Source: Acidimicrobiia bacterium
Lineage (GTDB): Bacteria; Actinomycetota; Acidimicrobiia; Spongiisociales; ZC4RG35
Direction of reading: 5' to 3'
Assembly: GCA_029865445.1 (NCBI GenBank)
Contig: JAOUGY010000056.1
Span: forward strand, 1-15,162
DNA length: 15,162 nt
Under the pieces are notes generated by a model that was not told where the DNA came from, made no database searches, and saw only the letters and a list, made by a program, of their open reading frames with translations. Shown one piece after another: positions 1-7,371 of the stretch. Each line of letters starts with the position of its first letter. Position 1 is the first letter of the stretch. The position numbers and the translations under genes are program-made.

Positions 1-1
1 T

Positions 2-26
2 TACGGCCCGAGCGAAACGAGGGCCC
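2..26. repeat. 25-bp direct repeat, copy 1
   Basis: This stretch matches positions 185-209 with a single mismatch (A17 versus G200). Its core, GGCCCGAGCGAA then RCGAGGGCC, is an imperfect hairpin. It lies in the non-coding DNA downstream of the ABC transporter operon. The function is unknown; it may be part of a dispersed intergenic repeat. Confidence 0.75.
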
Positions 27-30
27 CCAT

Positions 31-78
31 TCTCCCCCCTCCCGGCTCCGCCGGACTCCCCCCGCTGGGGGGAGAAAC
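31..78 (-). repeat. GC-rich hairpin element, copy 1 (inverted)
   Basis: Two hairpins lie side by side: CTCCCCCC (56-63) with GGGGGGAG (67-74) around a GCT loop, and CCGGC (42-46) with GCCGG (50-54). Read on the minus strand, the block has the same order and spacing as 108-156: a C-run/AGC/G-run hairpin, then a GC-rich hairpin, then a G-rich tail. The two copies are therefore inverted relative to each other. No coding function is apparent. Confidence 0.6.
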
Positions 79-107
79 ACGAACCCCCAACACCCCGCCG
101 CCAACGA

Positions 108-156
108 GTCTCCTCCCCCAGCGGGGGAGGTGTCGCCGCAGGCGACGGAGGGGGAG
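108..156 (+). repeat. GC-rich hairpin element, copy 2
   Basis: One hairpin has 8-bp arms (112-119 and 123-130, loop AGC). It is followed by GTCGCC (132-137) pairing with GGCGAC (141-146) around GCA, and then a G-rich tail. It is the inverted counterpart of 31-78. The paired structure suggests a mobile or dispersed palindromic repeat, or a strong terminator-like RNA structure beyond the transporter operon. Confidence 0.6.
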
Positions 157-159
157 CCT

Positions 160-187
160 CAAGTACCAAGTACCAAGTACCAAGTAC
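160..187. repeat. Tandem heptamer repeat, four copies
   Basis: Four perfect head-to-tail copies of CAAGTAC occupy 160-166, 167-173, 174-180 and 181-187. They bridge the hairpin element at 108-156 and the direct repeat at 185-209. This is a small tandem array of the kind that changes copy number by replication slippage. It is non-coding and lies just beyond the end of the ATPase gene. Confidence 0.9.
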
Positions 188-209
188 GGCCCGAGCGAAG
201 CGAGGGCCC
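185..209. repeat. 25-bp direct repeat, copy 2, abutting the ATPase stop
   Basis: This is the second copy of the repeat at 2-26 (24 of 25 identical). It ends one base before the TGA stop of the ATPase gene (210-212), so the imperfect hairpin would be the first structure in the 3' untranslated RNA of the transporter operon. A role in termination or mRNA stability is possible, but there is no clear U-tract. Confidence 0.7.
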
Positions 210-965
210 TCAGAGTACGGCTTGGAAGAACCGCTTCGTCTCGTCGAACTGCGGGGCGGCGAAGATCTCGTCGGGAGGGCCCTCTTCCAGGATCACGCCG
301 TTGTGGAAGAAGATGACTCGATCGGCCACCTCCCGCGCGAACGCCATCTCGTGGGTGACCACCATCATCGTCTTGTGGAAGTCGGTCGACAGGCTCTTCA
401 TCACCGCCAGAACCTCACCGGTCAGCTCGGGATCGAGCGCCGAGGTGGGTTCGTCGAACAGGATCACGTCGGGTTCCATCGCCAGCGCTCTGGCGATCGC
501 CACACGTTGCTTCTGTCCACCCGACAATCTGATCGGGTGCTGTTCGGCCTTGTCGGCCAAGCCAACCTGTTCGAGATACCGCATCGCCTGGGACCGCGCC
601 TCCTCCTTCTCCATCTTCTTCACCGTCACCGGGCCCTCCATGACGTTGCCGATGGCCGTCATGTGGGGGAACAGCTGGAAGTCCTGGAACACCATCCCGG
701 CGTGCATCCGCAGAGCCCGGATCTGGTCCCGGCGTGTGCGCGTGGGGAGACCCGGCCCCAACTTCATCCCCGCCACTTCGATGGTTCCGGCCGTCGGTTC
801 CTCCAGGAAGTTGACGCACCGGAGAAGGGTGCTCTTCCCAGAACCCGAGCGTCCGCAGATGACGACGACCTCCGCCTTGTGGACGTCGAGGTCGACACCC
901 CTGATCACCTCGAGGTCGACGAACGTCTTGCGGAGACCCTCGATCCGGACGACTGCTTCAGCCAT
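210..965 (-). CDS. Polar amino acid ABC transporter, ATP-binding protein
   Basis: This cytoplasmic ATPase of 251 residues powers amino acid uptake through the adjacent permease. All motifs of the GlnQ/HisP-type subfamily are visible: Walker A GRSGSGKST (38-46), a Q-loop glutamine at 94 (VFQDF), the signature LSGGQKQR (147-154), Walker B with the D-loop ILFDEPTSALDPE (168-180) and the H-loop histidine at about 205 (VVTHEMAF). Its length is normal for the family (240-255). The ATG start overlaps the end of the permease gene by 8 bases, so the two are probably translationally coupled. It is the last gene of a binding protein-permease-ATPase operon, and its stop abuts a repeat. The exact amino acid transported cannot be told from this subunit. 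Confidence 0.95.
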   Translation of the reverse strand: MAEAVVRIEGLRKTFVDLEVIRGVDLDVHKAEVVVICGRSGSGKSTLLRCVNFLEEPTAGTIEVAGMKLGPGLPTRTRRDQIRALRMHAGMVFQDFQLFPHMTAIGNVMEGPVTVKKMEKEEARSQAMRYLEQVGLADKAEQHPIRLSGGQKQRVAIARALAMEPDVILFDEPTSALDPELTGEVLAVMKSLSTDFHKTMMVVTHEMAFAREVADRVIFFHNGVILEEGPPDEIFAAPQFDETKRFFQAVL

Positions 966-1818
966 GGGCGGCCGCCTTTCTGACGGGTTGACCCTCTCGG
1001 GTATACCCGGTACCCATGCGGCGTTCGAGCTTGCCCTGGAAGTACGTGAACACGGTCGTCAGCCCCCAATAGAGCAACGCCGAGACGATGAAGGCTTCGA
1101 GGTTGCGGTTGTCGGCCCGCCCCAGGAGCTGCGCCTTGCGAAACACTTCGAGCTGGGAGGCGGTCGCTCCCAGGAAGCTCACGAGAGCTGTGTCTTTCAT
1201 CATGGCGATGAACTCGTTGCCGGTGGGTGGGATGATCACCCTGATCGCCTGTGGGAGCACGACCCGGCGCATAGTCTGGGCGTAGTTCATCCCGATTGCG
1301 CCGGCGGCTTCCGTCTGGCCTCCCGACACCGACTGGATACCGGCCCGGAAGATCTCGGTCATGTAGGCGCCGTAGTTCAGACCGAGTGCCAGAATGCCCG
1401 CCGGGACCGCATCGAGAATCAGGAGATCTCCGAGCCAGTCGGGGCCGGCCCGGCCCATTTGGGGCAGGGCGAAGTAGATGAGAAACATCTGCACGATGAG
1501 AGGTGTGCCCCGGAAGAACGAGGTGTAGAACCCCGTGAGGCCGAACGCTATCGGGTTCTTCGACAACCTCCCGAGGGCGCCGAGGAGCGCCAGCACGATG
1601 GCCAGGATGATCGCCGCCACCGCGATGAACACCGTCGTACGGAGACCGGTGGCGATGAACAGGAAGTTCCGTCGCATCCAATCGGTGTCGAACCGCGCCA
1701 GCGCGAACACCACGCCCATCACACCGAAGATGACCGCCCAGACGATGACGAGTTTGCGACGGAATGGGATGGAGGCGCTCTTGAGTGCGAGCGCCTCCAT
1801 CCACGATGGTGTCGTCAT
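958..1818 (-). CDS. Polar amino acid ABC transporter, permease
   Basis: This inner-membrane channel subunit belongs to the HisM/GlnP family. I chose the ATG at 1816-1818, which gives 286 residues. It overlaps the binding-protein stop as ATGA, the classic coupled arrangement; an upstream ATG at 1851 would overlap by 37 bases and adds a charged, unconserved leader. Hydrophobic segments lie near residues 23-41, 52-81, 95-119, 136-158 and 240-262. The cytoplasmic EAA loop that docks on the ATPase spans about 170-191 (EAAGAIGMNYAQ ... VVLPQA). Only one permease gene is present, so the transporter probably uses a homodimer. The substrate is not determined. Confidence 0.93.
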   Translation of the reverse strand: MTTPSWMEALALKSASIPFRRKLVIVWAVIFGVMGVVFALARFDTDWMRRNFLFIATGLRTTVFIAVAAIILAIVLALLGALGRLSKNPIAFGLTGFYTSFFRGTPLIVQMFLIYFALPQMGRAGPDWLGDLLILDAVPAGILALGLNYGAYMTEIFRAGIQSVSGGQTEAAGAIGMNYAQTMRRVVLPQAIRVIIPPTGNEFIAMMKDTALVSFLGATASQLEVFRKAQLLGRADNRNLEAFIVSALLYWGLTTVFTYFQGKLERRMGTGYTREGQPVRKAAAHG

Positions 1819-2681
1819 CCGTTCGACTTGGTCAGGTCGGCTCCGTACCACTTCATCGACAGCTCACTCATGGTCCCGTCGGAGTGCATCTCTTCGACGA
1901 TCTTGCTCACCTCGGCCAAGAGGCTGGCGCCGTCCTTCGTCGACGCCTTGTCGAATGCCACGGCGAGGGGTTCGAAGAAGATGGGATCTCCGACGATCTT
2001 GATGGGCGAACCATCGGCGATCGCGCCTTCGACGGTGGGGGTCGCCGAGATCATGGCATCGAGCCGGGCGCCGTCACCGACCGAGAGGTCGGCGATCACC
2101 GTGCTGTCGGTGTCGTAGGTGACGATCTCGGCGTCGTCGATCACGAAGTCGAAGGTGTACCCCGGGATCTCCAGTGTCTTCTGCAGGAACAGGTCGTACG
2201 TGCAGCCACCACAGGCGCCGACCCGTTTCCCGTCGAGGTCGGAGTCGGTGTTGGTGATGGTGGTGTTGTCGGCGTGCACCGCCACCGATGCCGGTGTGAA
2301 GTAGTAGGCGGGTGCGAAATCGAGCACCTCGGCCCGCTCACTCGTCACGGTTATGGAGCCGACCGACATCTGCCATCTGTCCTGCCAGTTGCCCGACGTG
2401 ATCGCCTCCCACGCCGGCGTCTCCCATTGCACTTCGACGCCGAGCCGGCTGGCGATCTCCTCGGCCACCTCGATGTCAAAGCCCTCGTACTCGTTGGTGG
2501 TCGGGTTGAGTTCTGACTGCGGGGGGTAGGCGGGGTCCGTGGACACAACGATGATCCCGTCGGCCTTGATCTGCGCCAGCAGGTCGTCTCCGGAGCCGGC
2601 CTCGCCCCCGTCGGATCCGCCCCCGCACGCGGCGGCGGCGAGTGCCATCAACGCGATCAAAACGATCGATCGCTTCTTCAT
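1815..2681 (-). CDS. Polar amino acid ABC transporter, substrate-binding lipoprotein
   Basis: This extracytoplasmic solute-binding protein of family 3 has 288 residues. It opens with a lipoprotein signal peptide: KKR, a hydrophobic stretch, then AAAC with the lipidated cysteine at 19, followed by a Gly/Ser-rich linker. The mature part carries family features: a ligand-pocket segment around STDPAYPP (47-54), YEGFDIEVAEEIASRLG (65-81) and a two-lobe pattern. A strong GAGGAGG site lies just upstream of the ATG, so the start is secure. A possible minus-strand -10 hexamer TACACT sits about 27 bases upstream (2713-2708) without a clear -35 box. Unusually, a CGGC motif (C157-C160) could form a disulfide. 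It is the first gene of the transporter operon. Confidence 0.93.
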   Translation of the reverse strand: MKKRSIVLIALMALAAAACGGGSDGGEAGSGDDLLAQIKADGIIVVSTDPAYPPQSELNPTTNEYEGFDIEVAEEIASRLGVEVQWETPAWEAITSGNWQDRWQMSVGSITVTSERAEVLDFAPAYYFTPASVAVHADNTTITNTDSDLDGKRVGACGGCTYDLFLQKTLEIPGYTFDFVIDDAEIVTYDTDSTVIADLSVGDGARLDAMISATPTVEGAIADGSPIKIVGDPIFFEPLAVAFDKASTKDGASLLAEVSKIVEEMHSDGTMSELSMKWYGADLTKSNG

Positions 2682-2833
2682 GAATCCTCCTCGTGGCTCA
2701 TCCGGCGAGTGTATGCCGACATCGACGAGCGCGCCCTGGCTGAGCCGCTTCTTGTGGCCGCCTTGGGCCGATTGGGGTCATCTCCCGGTCAGAGGCCTTC
2801 GGTGTATCGAGCCGACAGTGAGGAGGCGGGTTC

Positions 2834-3817
2834 TCAGATGTCCTTGTGGTACGTGCCGAAGCGATGGACGATGCTGAAGCCGAGACTCTCGTAGAGGTGG
2901 TACGCCCCATTCGGGTTCTCGACGTGGACGCCGAGGGCGGCCTCGGTCATCCCGCGATCCTTCAGCTCTCGGAGGCTCTCACAGATCAGCGCTCTCGCCA
3001 CCCCCTGGCGTCGCCACTTGCGACCCGTCGAGATGAACTCGGTCCAACCACGTTCACGCCCGAAGGCCTCGTTCTCCTCGCGGTCGATGAAGCTCTTGAC
3101 CTGACCCGCCACCTCATCGCCATCCCAGGCGATCTTCCACAGGCTCTCGTCCCGGTAGGGGAACTCGAGAAACCATTTCCAGTTCTCTTCGGTCCACTCG
3201 GATTCGCCCCAATGGTCCCGGAACGCCTCCCGGTCCGCCTCCCAGATGGTGCGCAGGTGATCCGGTTCGACTGCCCGTACCTCGAGCCCCGCCGGGAGCG
3301 CGGCGTCGGGAATGTCTTCGAGATCTGGCCGCACCATCGAGGCACCGTAGGTGACCCGGGTGTAGCCCCGCTCTTCGAGCAAGGGCGCGAGGCCCACTTT
3401 GGGGCCGGCAGGGGCTTCGACAGCCCAGATTTCGATCTTCTTCTCGCTTGCGTCCTCGTGGGAGGAGGCGATTTCGCCGATGCGGGTCTCGAGCCAGCTG
3501 AGCATCGGGGCGTACAGATGACGATGTTCCCCGGCCGTCCGCAGCAATGCGAAGTAGGCCCGATGCTCACCGATCACGTCCCGCCACTCCGTCCGCCCAT
3601 AGGCGACGGACTCGCCATCGTGATCGACGATGAAGATGTCGCGGTCCGGGTCACAGTTGTTGAGATGGGCGTAATGGGCGTCGATGTCCTCCACCGAGAC
3701 CACCTCGTCGACCCCGTCGGCGGCTGCGTCGGCCGTGCTGATGGTGGCAAGGGCGGCATGGTCGACCGCGCCCCGATAGTTGCGCGCCGCGTACCCGGTG
3801 GGAAGCCCTTCGATCAT
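2834..3817 (-). CDS. Tandem GNAT-family N-acetyltransferase
   Basis: The product is a 327-residue protein of two GNAT-like halves. The C-terminal half (about 177-327) has the acetyl-CoA pyrophosphate loop RRQGVA (269-274, fitting R/QxxGxA) and the usual late NPNGAYHLYESLGF segment (301-314). The N-terminal half (about 1-165) looks like a degenerate copy: it has the IFIVDHDGESVAYG strand (61-74) but no clear acetyl-CoA loop. Duplicated GNATs of this size include mycothiol synthase (MshD), but the match here is only architectural and the substrate is unknown. It lies downstream of acetyl-CoA synthetase on the same strand, 130 bases away across a palindrome. Acetyl-CoA synthetases are known targets of GNAT enzymes, so a link is possible but unproven. 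Confidence 0.8.
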   Translation of the reverse strand: MIEGLPTGYAARNYRGAVDHAALATISTADAAADGVDEVVSVEDIDAHYAHLNNCDPDRDIFIVDHDGESVAYGRTEWRDVIGEHRAYFALLRTAGEHRHLYAPMLSWLETRIGEIASSHEDASEKKIEIWAVEAPAGPKVGLAPLLEERGYTRVTYGASMVRPDLEDIPDAALPAGLEVRAVEPDHLRTIWEADREAFRDHWGESEWTEENWKWFLEFPYRDESLWKIAWDGDEVAGQVKSFIDREENEAFGRERGWTEFISTGRKWRRQGVARALICESLRELKDRGMTEAALGVHVENPNGAYHLYESLGFSIVHRFGTYHKDI

Positions 3818-3882
3818 GTCCGAAGGCTACGAACGACGCCCCACCGGTGCGGGCGAATTACCGGACCCCGGCCCACGCAGCC

Positions 3883-3929
3883 TTTTGACGCACCGTTCGC
3901 AGCAATATGCTGCGAACGGTGCGTGAAAA
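3883..3929. repeat. Long near-perfect palindrome between acs and the GNAT gene
   Basis: Arms of 17 bp (3888-3904 and 3908-3924) are perfectly complementary around an ATA loop. Beyond a single G/G mismatch the pairing extends through TTTT (3883-3886) with AAAA (3926-3929). It could form a very stable hairpin on either strand. It sits 18 bases past the acs stop, where a terminator would be expected. However, on both strands the T-run precedes the stem and an A-run follows it, so it is not a canonical intrinsic terminator. A dispersed extragenic palindrome is the main alternative. Confidence 0.85.
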
Positions 3930-3947
3930 CCGGTGTGGCGGCGGCCC

Positions 3948-5900
3948 TCAGTCCTCCGAGATGGAGGTGGCAGCCATCTCGGCGATGTCCGCCACCACGC
4001 CCTCGTTGGCGAGGGTGGTCACGTCGCCGAGTTGACGATGCTCGGAGATGTCCTTCAAAAGGCGACGCATGATCTTGCCAGACCTCGTCTTCGGGAGGTC
4101 GGGGGTGAACACGATCGACTTCGGTTTGGCGATCGGCCCGAGGCTCGTCGCCACGTGATCGCGCAGTTCCTTGATCAGCGCTTCGTCGCCTGTGACGTTG
4201 CCACGCAGGGTGACGAAGGCTGCGATCGCCTGTCCGGTGAGCTCGTCTTTCCTCCCGACCACGGCGGCCTCAGCCACCTTCGGGTGCGACACGAGTGCAG
4301 ATTCCACCTCTGTCGTCGAGATGTTGTGACCCGACACCAGCATGATGTCGTCGACCCGGCCGAGCAGCCAGAAGTACCCGTCGTCGTCGCGCTTGCATCC
4401 GTCGCCGGGGAAGTACTTCCCGGGGAACTTCGCCCAGTAGGTCTCCACGTAGCGGGCGTCGTCACCCCAGATGGTCCGGGCCATCGACGGCCACGGGCGG
4501 GTGAGCACGAGGTACCCGCCGCCGGGGATGCCCACCGATTCCCCCTGGTCGTCGACCACGTCGGCGCCGATACCGGGCAGCGGCCGGGTTGCCGACCCCG
4601 GCTTGGTGGCGGTGACCCCGGGGAGCGGCGAGATCATGATCCCGCCGGTCTCGGTCTGCCACCACGTGTCGACGATCGGGCAACGTTCGCCGCCGATGTT
4701 CACGTGGTACCACACCCACGCTTCGGGGTTGATCGGCTCGCCGACCGTCCCCAGGAGCCGGAGGGAGGAGAGGTCGTGGCGGGCCGGATACTCGTCACCC
4801 CACTTCATGAAGGCCCGGATCGCGGTCGGCGCCGTGTAGAAGATCGTGACCTTGTAGTCCTCGATGATCTGCCACAGCCGGTCGAAGTCCGGGTAGTTGG
4901 GCGCTCCCTCGTACATGACCCCGGTGGTGCGGTTGGCGAGCGGCCCATAGACGATGTAGCTGTGACCGGTGACCCAACCGATGTCGGCGCCACACCAGTA
5001 CACGTCGTCGTCGGCCTTGAGGTCGAACACGAAGGAATGGGTGGTGGCGACCGAAGTGAGGTAGCCGCCCTGGGTGTGGACGATGCCCTTGGGTTTGCCG
5101 GTGGTGCCAGAGGTGTAGAGGATGTACAGGGGGTCTTCGGCGTTGAGGCTGACCGGTTCACACACGGTGTCCTTGCCGGCGACGAGGTCGTGGTACCAGA
5201 TGTCCCGGCCGTCTTCCATGGTCACGTCGTTGTCGGTGCGCTTTACGACGATGCAGTGCTCGACACCGGGAGTGCGGGCGAGCGAGACGTCGGTGTTGGC
5301 CTTGAGCGGGACGACGTTCCCGCCGCGCCAGGCACCGTCCTGGGTGATGACCACCTTGGCGTCGGCGTCGATGATCCGATCGGCGAGGGCGTCGGAGCTG
5401 AACCCTCCGAAGACGACGGAGTGGACGAGCCCGAGCCGGGCGCACGCCAGCATCACCACGGGCAACTCCGGGACCATCCCCATGTAGACCGCAACCCGAT
5501 CGCCCTTCTCGAGACCCAACGACTTCAGGCCGTTGGCGAACCGGCACACCTCGTCGTAGAGGTCTTGATAGGTGAGGGTGCGGGTGTCGCCCGGCTCACC
5601 GACCCAGTAGTACGCGACCTTGTCGGCGGACGACGCCAGGTGGCGGTCGAGACAGTTGTACGAGAGGTTGAGCTCTCCGTCGGAGAACCACTTGTAGAAG
5701 GGCGGGTTGGAGTCGTCGAGCACCTGGGTGGGCTCTTTGAACCAGGTCACCCGTTCGAGCGCCTGCTTGTGCCAGAACGCCTTGAAGTCGGCTTCGGCCT
5801 CCTCGTGGATCCCGGGTTGGGCGTTCGCCTGAGCGGTGAACGCCTCGGATGGTGGGAACAACCGGTCTTCACGAAGCAGGTTTGCGAGCGTTTCGCTCAT
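3948..5900 (-). CDS. acs: Acetyl-CoA synthetase (AMP-forming)
   Basis: This cytoplasmic enzyme converts acetate, ATP and CoA to acetyl-CoA, AMP and pyrophosphate through acetyl-AMP. Its 650 residues match the family's usual length. Diagnostic features are the P-loop-like YTSGTTGKPKG (262-272), WWQTETGG, whose tryptophan shapes the acetate-sized pocket in characterised enzymes, and the C-terminal TRSGKIMRR with the adenylation lysine at 609. That lysine is the residue reversibly acetylated in well-studied homologues. A GAGGAGG site precedes the ATG. The gene appears monocistronic: 267 bases without a convincing gene lie upstream, and the palindrome at 3883-3929 lies downstream. Acetate salvage is the probable role; no link to the amine cluster is visible. 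Confidence 0.96.
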   Translation of the reverse strand: MSETLANLLREDRLFPPSEAFTAQANAQPGIHEEAEADFKAFWHKQALERVTWFKEPTQVLDDSNPPFYKWFSDGELNLSYNCLDRHLASSADKVAYYWVGEPGDTRTLTYQDLYDEVCRFANGLKSLGLEKGDRVAVYMGMVPELPVVMLACARLGLVHSVVFGGFSSDALADRIIDADAKVVITQDGAWRGGNVVPLKANTDVSLARTPGVEHCIVVKRTDNDVTMEDGRDIWYHDLVAGKDTVCEPVSLNAEDPLYILYTSGTTGKPKGIVHTQGGYLTSVATTHSFVFDLKADDDVYWCGADIGWVTGHSYIVYGPLANRTTGVMYEGAPNYPDFDRLWQIIEDYKVTIFYTAPTAIRAFMKWGDEYPARHDLSSLRLLGTVGEPINPEAWVWYHVNIGGERCPIVDTWWQTETGGIMISPLPGVTATKPGSATRPLPGIGADVVDDQGESVGIPGGGYLVLTRPWPSMARTIWGDDARYVETYWAKFPGKYFPGDGCKRDDDGYFWLLGRVDDIMLVSGHNISTTEVESALVSHPKVAEAAVVGRKDELTGQAIAAFVTLRGNVTGDEALIKELRDHVATSLGPIAKPKSIVFTPDLPKTRSGKIMRRLLKDISEHRQLGDVTTLANEGVVADIAEMAATSISED

Positions 5901-6167
5901 GACTCCTCCTCTGGCACCTGTCTGGGTCTCTCACGATGAAAACACACACCGGCCGTGAATGTCGGACGGGACGTGCGTAATGACCACCTCCCCGACCCTC
6001 GCAGCCGGCGCCTCCGCCCGCCAGGTCGAAAGGTCACATCTCTGGAGTCGGTCCTGGAGGGACGGGAGTCGGGCGAAGAGTCAAAGCACTGTCACCGCGC
6101 TCGGTGGGTCACCAGATCCGTCACATGTCGCGGAGTGCGCTGTACCGGCACATCGCCGAGCGGGAAC

Positions 6168-6446
6168 TCAGTGGAGTCGGTAGATGTCCTCGCGGTGCCC
6201 AACGCGGAGCACGATGACCTCTCGCCGGTCGTGGTCGATGCGGTAGAGGATGCGGTATGTGCCACGTCGGGCACTCCACACGCCCTCCAACTCGTCACGC
6301 AGCGCCGCTCCCACCCGTCGTGGGTTGTCGAGCAGCGGACCCGTCATGAAGTCGATGACGGCGAACGCCACGGCTTCGGGGAGTGTTTCGCGGATCGCCC
6401 GCGCCGCGGGCGCGGTCACCACGATGTCGTACCGAGATTCGGTCAC
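6168..6446 (-). CDS. RelE/ParE-family toxin of a toxin-antitoxin pair
   Basis: The product is a small protein of 92 residues with the RelE-type fold pattern: VTAPAARAIRE near the N-terminus, the central LEGVWSARRGTYRILYRID (53-71), and the end VLRVGHREDIYR (79-90). The basic residues R61, R65 and R85 and the tyrosine Y89 fall where RelE-type mRNA interferases have catalytic residues, so ribosome-dependent mRNA cleavage is plausible. It starts at a GTG that overlaps the antitoxin stop (GTGA), so toxin translation depends on antitoxin translation. ParE-type gyrase poisoning is the alternative. The pair sits beside decayed DNA, typical of an accessory insertion. Confidence 0.87.
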   Translation of the reverse strand: MTESRYDIVVTAPAARAIRETLPEAVAFAVIDFMTGPLLDNPRRVGAALRDELEGVWSARRGTYRILYRIDHDRREVIVLRVGHREDIYRLH

Positions 6447-6712
6447 CTGGGCCGAAGCGCTTTGACGGCTTCGACCCCGCGCACCACATCGCCTTCCAGA
6501 TAGGCACGGTGAGCTTCAACGAGCTCAGTCACCGCATCCGAGTCGCCGAGCACCGCAAGCGTCTCTTCCAGAGACTCCAGGTCTTCTGGGCTGATCAGTA
6601 CGGCGGCCGGGGTCCCGTTCTTGGTCACGACGACGCGCTCGTGGTGCGCTTGGACGCGCTCGATGAACTCGGAAAAGCGGTCACGCACCGTCCGCAACGA
6701 TTCACTCGACAT
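6443..6712 (-). CDS. Phd/YefM-family antitoxin
   Basis: This 89-residue DNA-binding antitoxin would neutralise the RelE-like toxin encoded immediately downstream. The N-terminal pattern is typical: LRTVRDRFSEFIERVQ, then RVVVTKNGTPAAVLISPEDLESLEETL, followed by an acidic toxin-binding tail. I chose the ATG at 6710-6712 (MSSESL) because family homology begins there. An ATG at 6787 would add 25 unconserved residues and place the promoter palindrome inside the gene. There is no ribosome binding site before 6712; instead a -10-like CACAAT ends 7 bases upstream, suggesting a leaderless mRNA. Confidence 0.86.
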   Translation of the reverse strand: MSSESLRTVRDRFSEFIERVQAHHERVVVTKNGTPAAVLISPEDLESLEETLAVLGDSDAVTELVEAHRAYLEGDVVRGVEAVKALRPR

Positions 6713-6713
6713 G

Positions 6714-6727
6714 GGCACAATTGTGCC
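6714..6727. promoter_or_regulatory. Candidate TA operator overlapping a leaderless promoter
   Basis: The perfect 14-bp palindrome GGCACAATTGTGCC lies one base upstream of the antitoxin ATG. On the minus strand it contains CACAAT, close to the actinobacterial -10 consensus TAnnnT, ending 7 bases before the ATG. Phd/YefM antitoxins characteristically repress their own promoter at such palindromes. Binding here would block RNA polymerase directly. The -35 region is weak. Confidence 0.55.
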
Positions 6728-7101
6728 ACACTCGGCCACCGTTGGGAAGACCCACGCCGTCGCCAGATAGATATCGACCTTGATCACGACACGCCATCAA
6801 ACCCCACCCACCGCGACGTGTATTCGACGCCACACCCCAGACACGACAGACGTAGTCACCGGGATACTCACCGAACCAGTCGGACCAGGATGAGCGTTTC
6901 AGTGGGCAGAGCTGAGAGAGTCCTTCCGCGGGCGGTCTATCGAGGTTCCCGCTACTGATGACCCCGGCCGATGAGTCAAACCAACCGGGGGGCCACGACG
7001 ATCTATGTGCAGACCGAAATGTGCGATGGGTACCGGCTCTCTTGGCGACAGCCCGCCGCCCGAAACGGCACAGCGAGACCGGAGCGATACCGGCGGCGAT
7101 C
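6728..7101. other. Gene-free interval
   Basis: These 374 bases lie between the toxin-antitoxin promoter and the ATPase remnant. I see no reading frame with protein-like composition, no tRNA cloverleaf, no strong repeat and no clear terminator. Together with the decayed gene next door it reads as degraded accessory DNA. Confidence 0.5.
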
Positions 7102-7371
7102 TCAGCTCCAGAGTGAGGCGAGTGGTGTTGCGATCACACCTGGTTCGACCTCGAAGGTGTCCTTGCCGGTGTGGAGGAGCACGACTGCCGTGACCGCCGT
7201 CCCGAGCTCAGAACGGAACCATCGCAGATTGCGGGCGTCATGGCGCGTGGGATTGGCCGGCGCTTTGATCTCGATGGCACACAACCGGCGTGCACCGAAC
7301 TCGACAACGAGATCGATCTCCTGTCGGCCCCCGCCGGTCCGGAGACGGTGGAGACCCGAGGCGCGGGGTCG
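7102..7371 (-). pseudogene. C-terminal remnant of a DUF4143-type AAA ATPase
   Basis: About 89 codons ending at the TGA 7102-7104 read as the nuclease-like C-terminal domain of DUF4143 ATPases. The order is RLRTGGGRQEIDLVVEFG, then CAIEIKAPANPTRHDARNLRWF, then VVLLHTGKDTFEV and ATPLASLW. The acidic ID...E-x-K arrangement of the PD-(D/E)XK-like core is retained. The frame stays open far upstream but the translation loses all protein-like character beyond about 7371. The ATPase domain and most of the gene (normally about 400 residues) are missing, and no start or ribosome binding site exists. It is almost certainly a dead fragment. Confidence 0.75.

Noticed and set aside
160..187. CRISPR-like array
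   Set aside because: The units are 7 bp and directly abutting without spacers; this is a simple tandem repeat.
130..2118. Long plus-strand open frame opposite the transporter genes (662 codons)
   Set aside because: It is antisense to three well-supported ABC transporter genes and its translation is rich in Arg/Ser/Pro with no domain, as expected from high-GC antisense frames.
3883..3929. Ordinary intrinsic terminator of acs
   Set aside because: No U-tract follows the stem on either strand, although termination by the hairpin alone cannot be excluded.
3933..5939. Plus-strand open frame of 668 codons opposite acs
   Set aside because: It mirrors the acs codons, has no recognisable motif, and acs on the minus strand is unmistakable.
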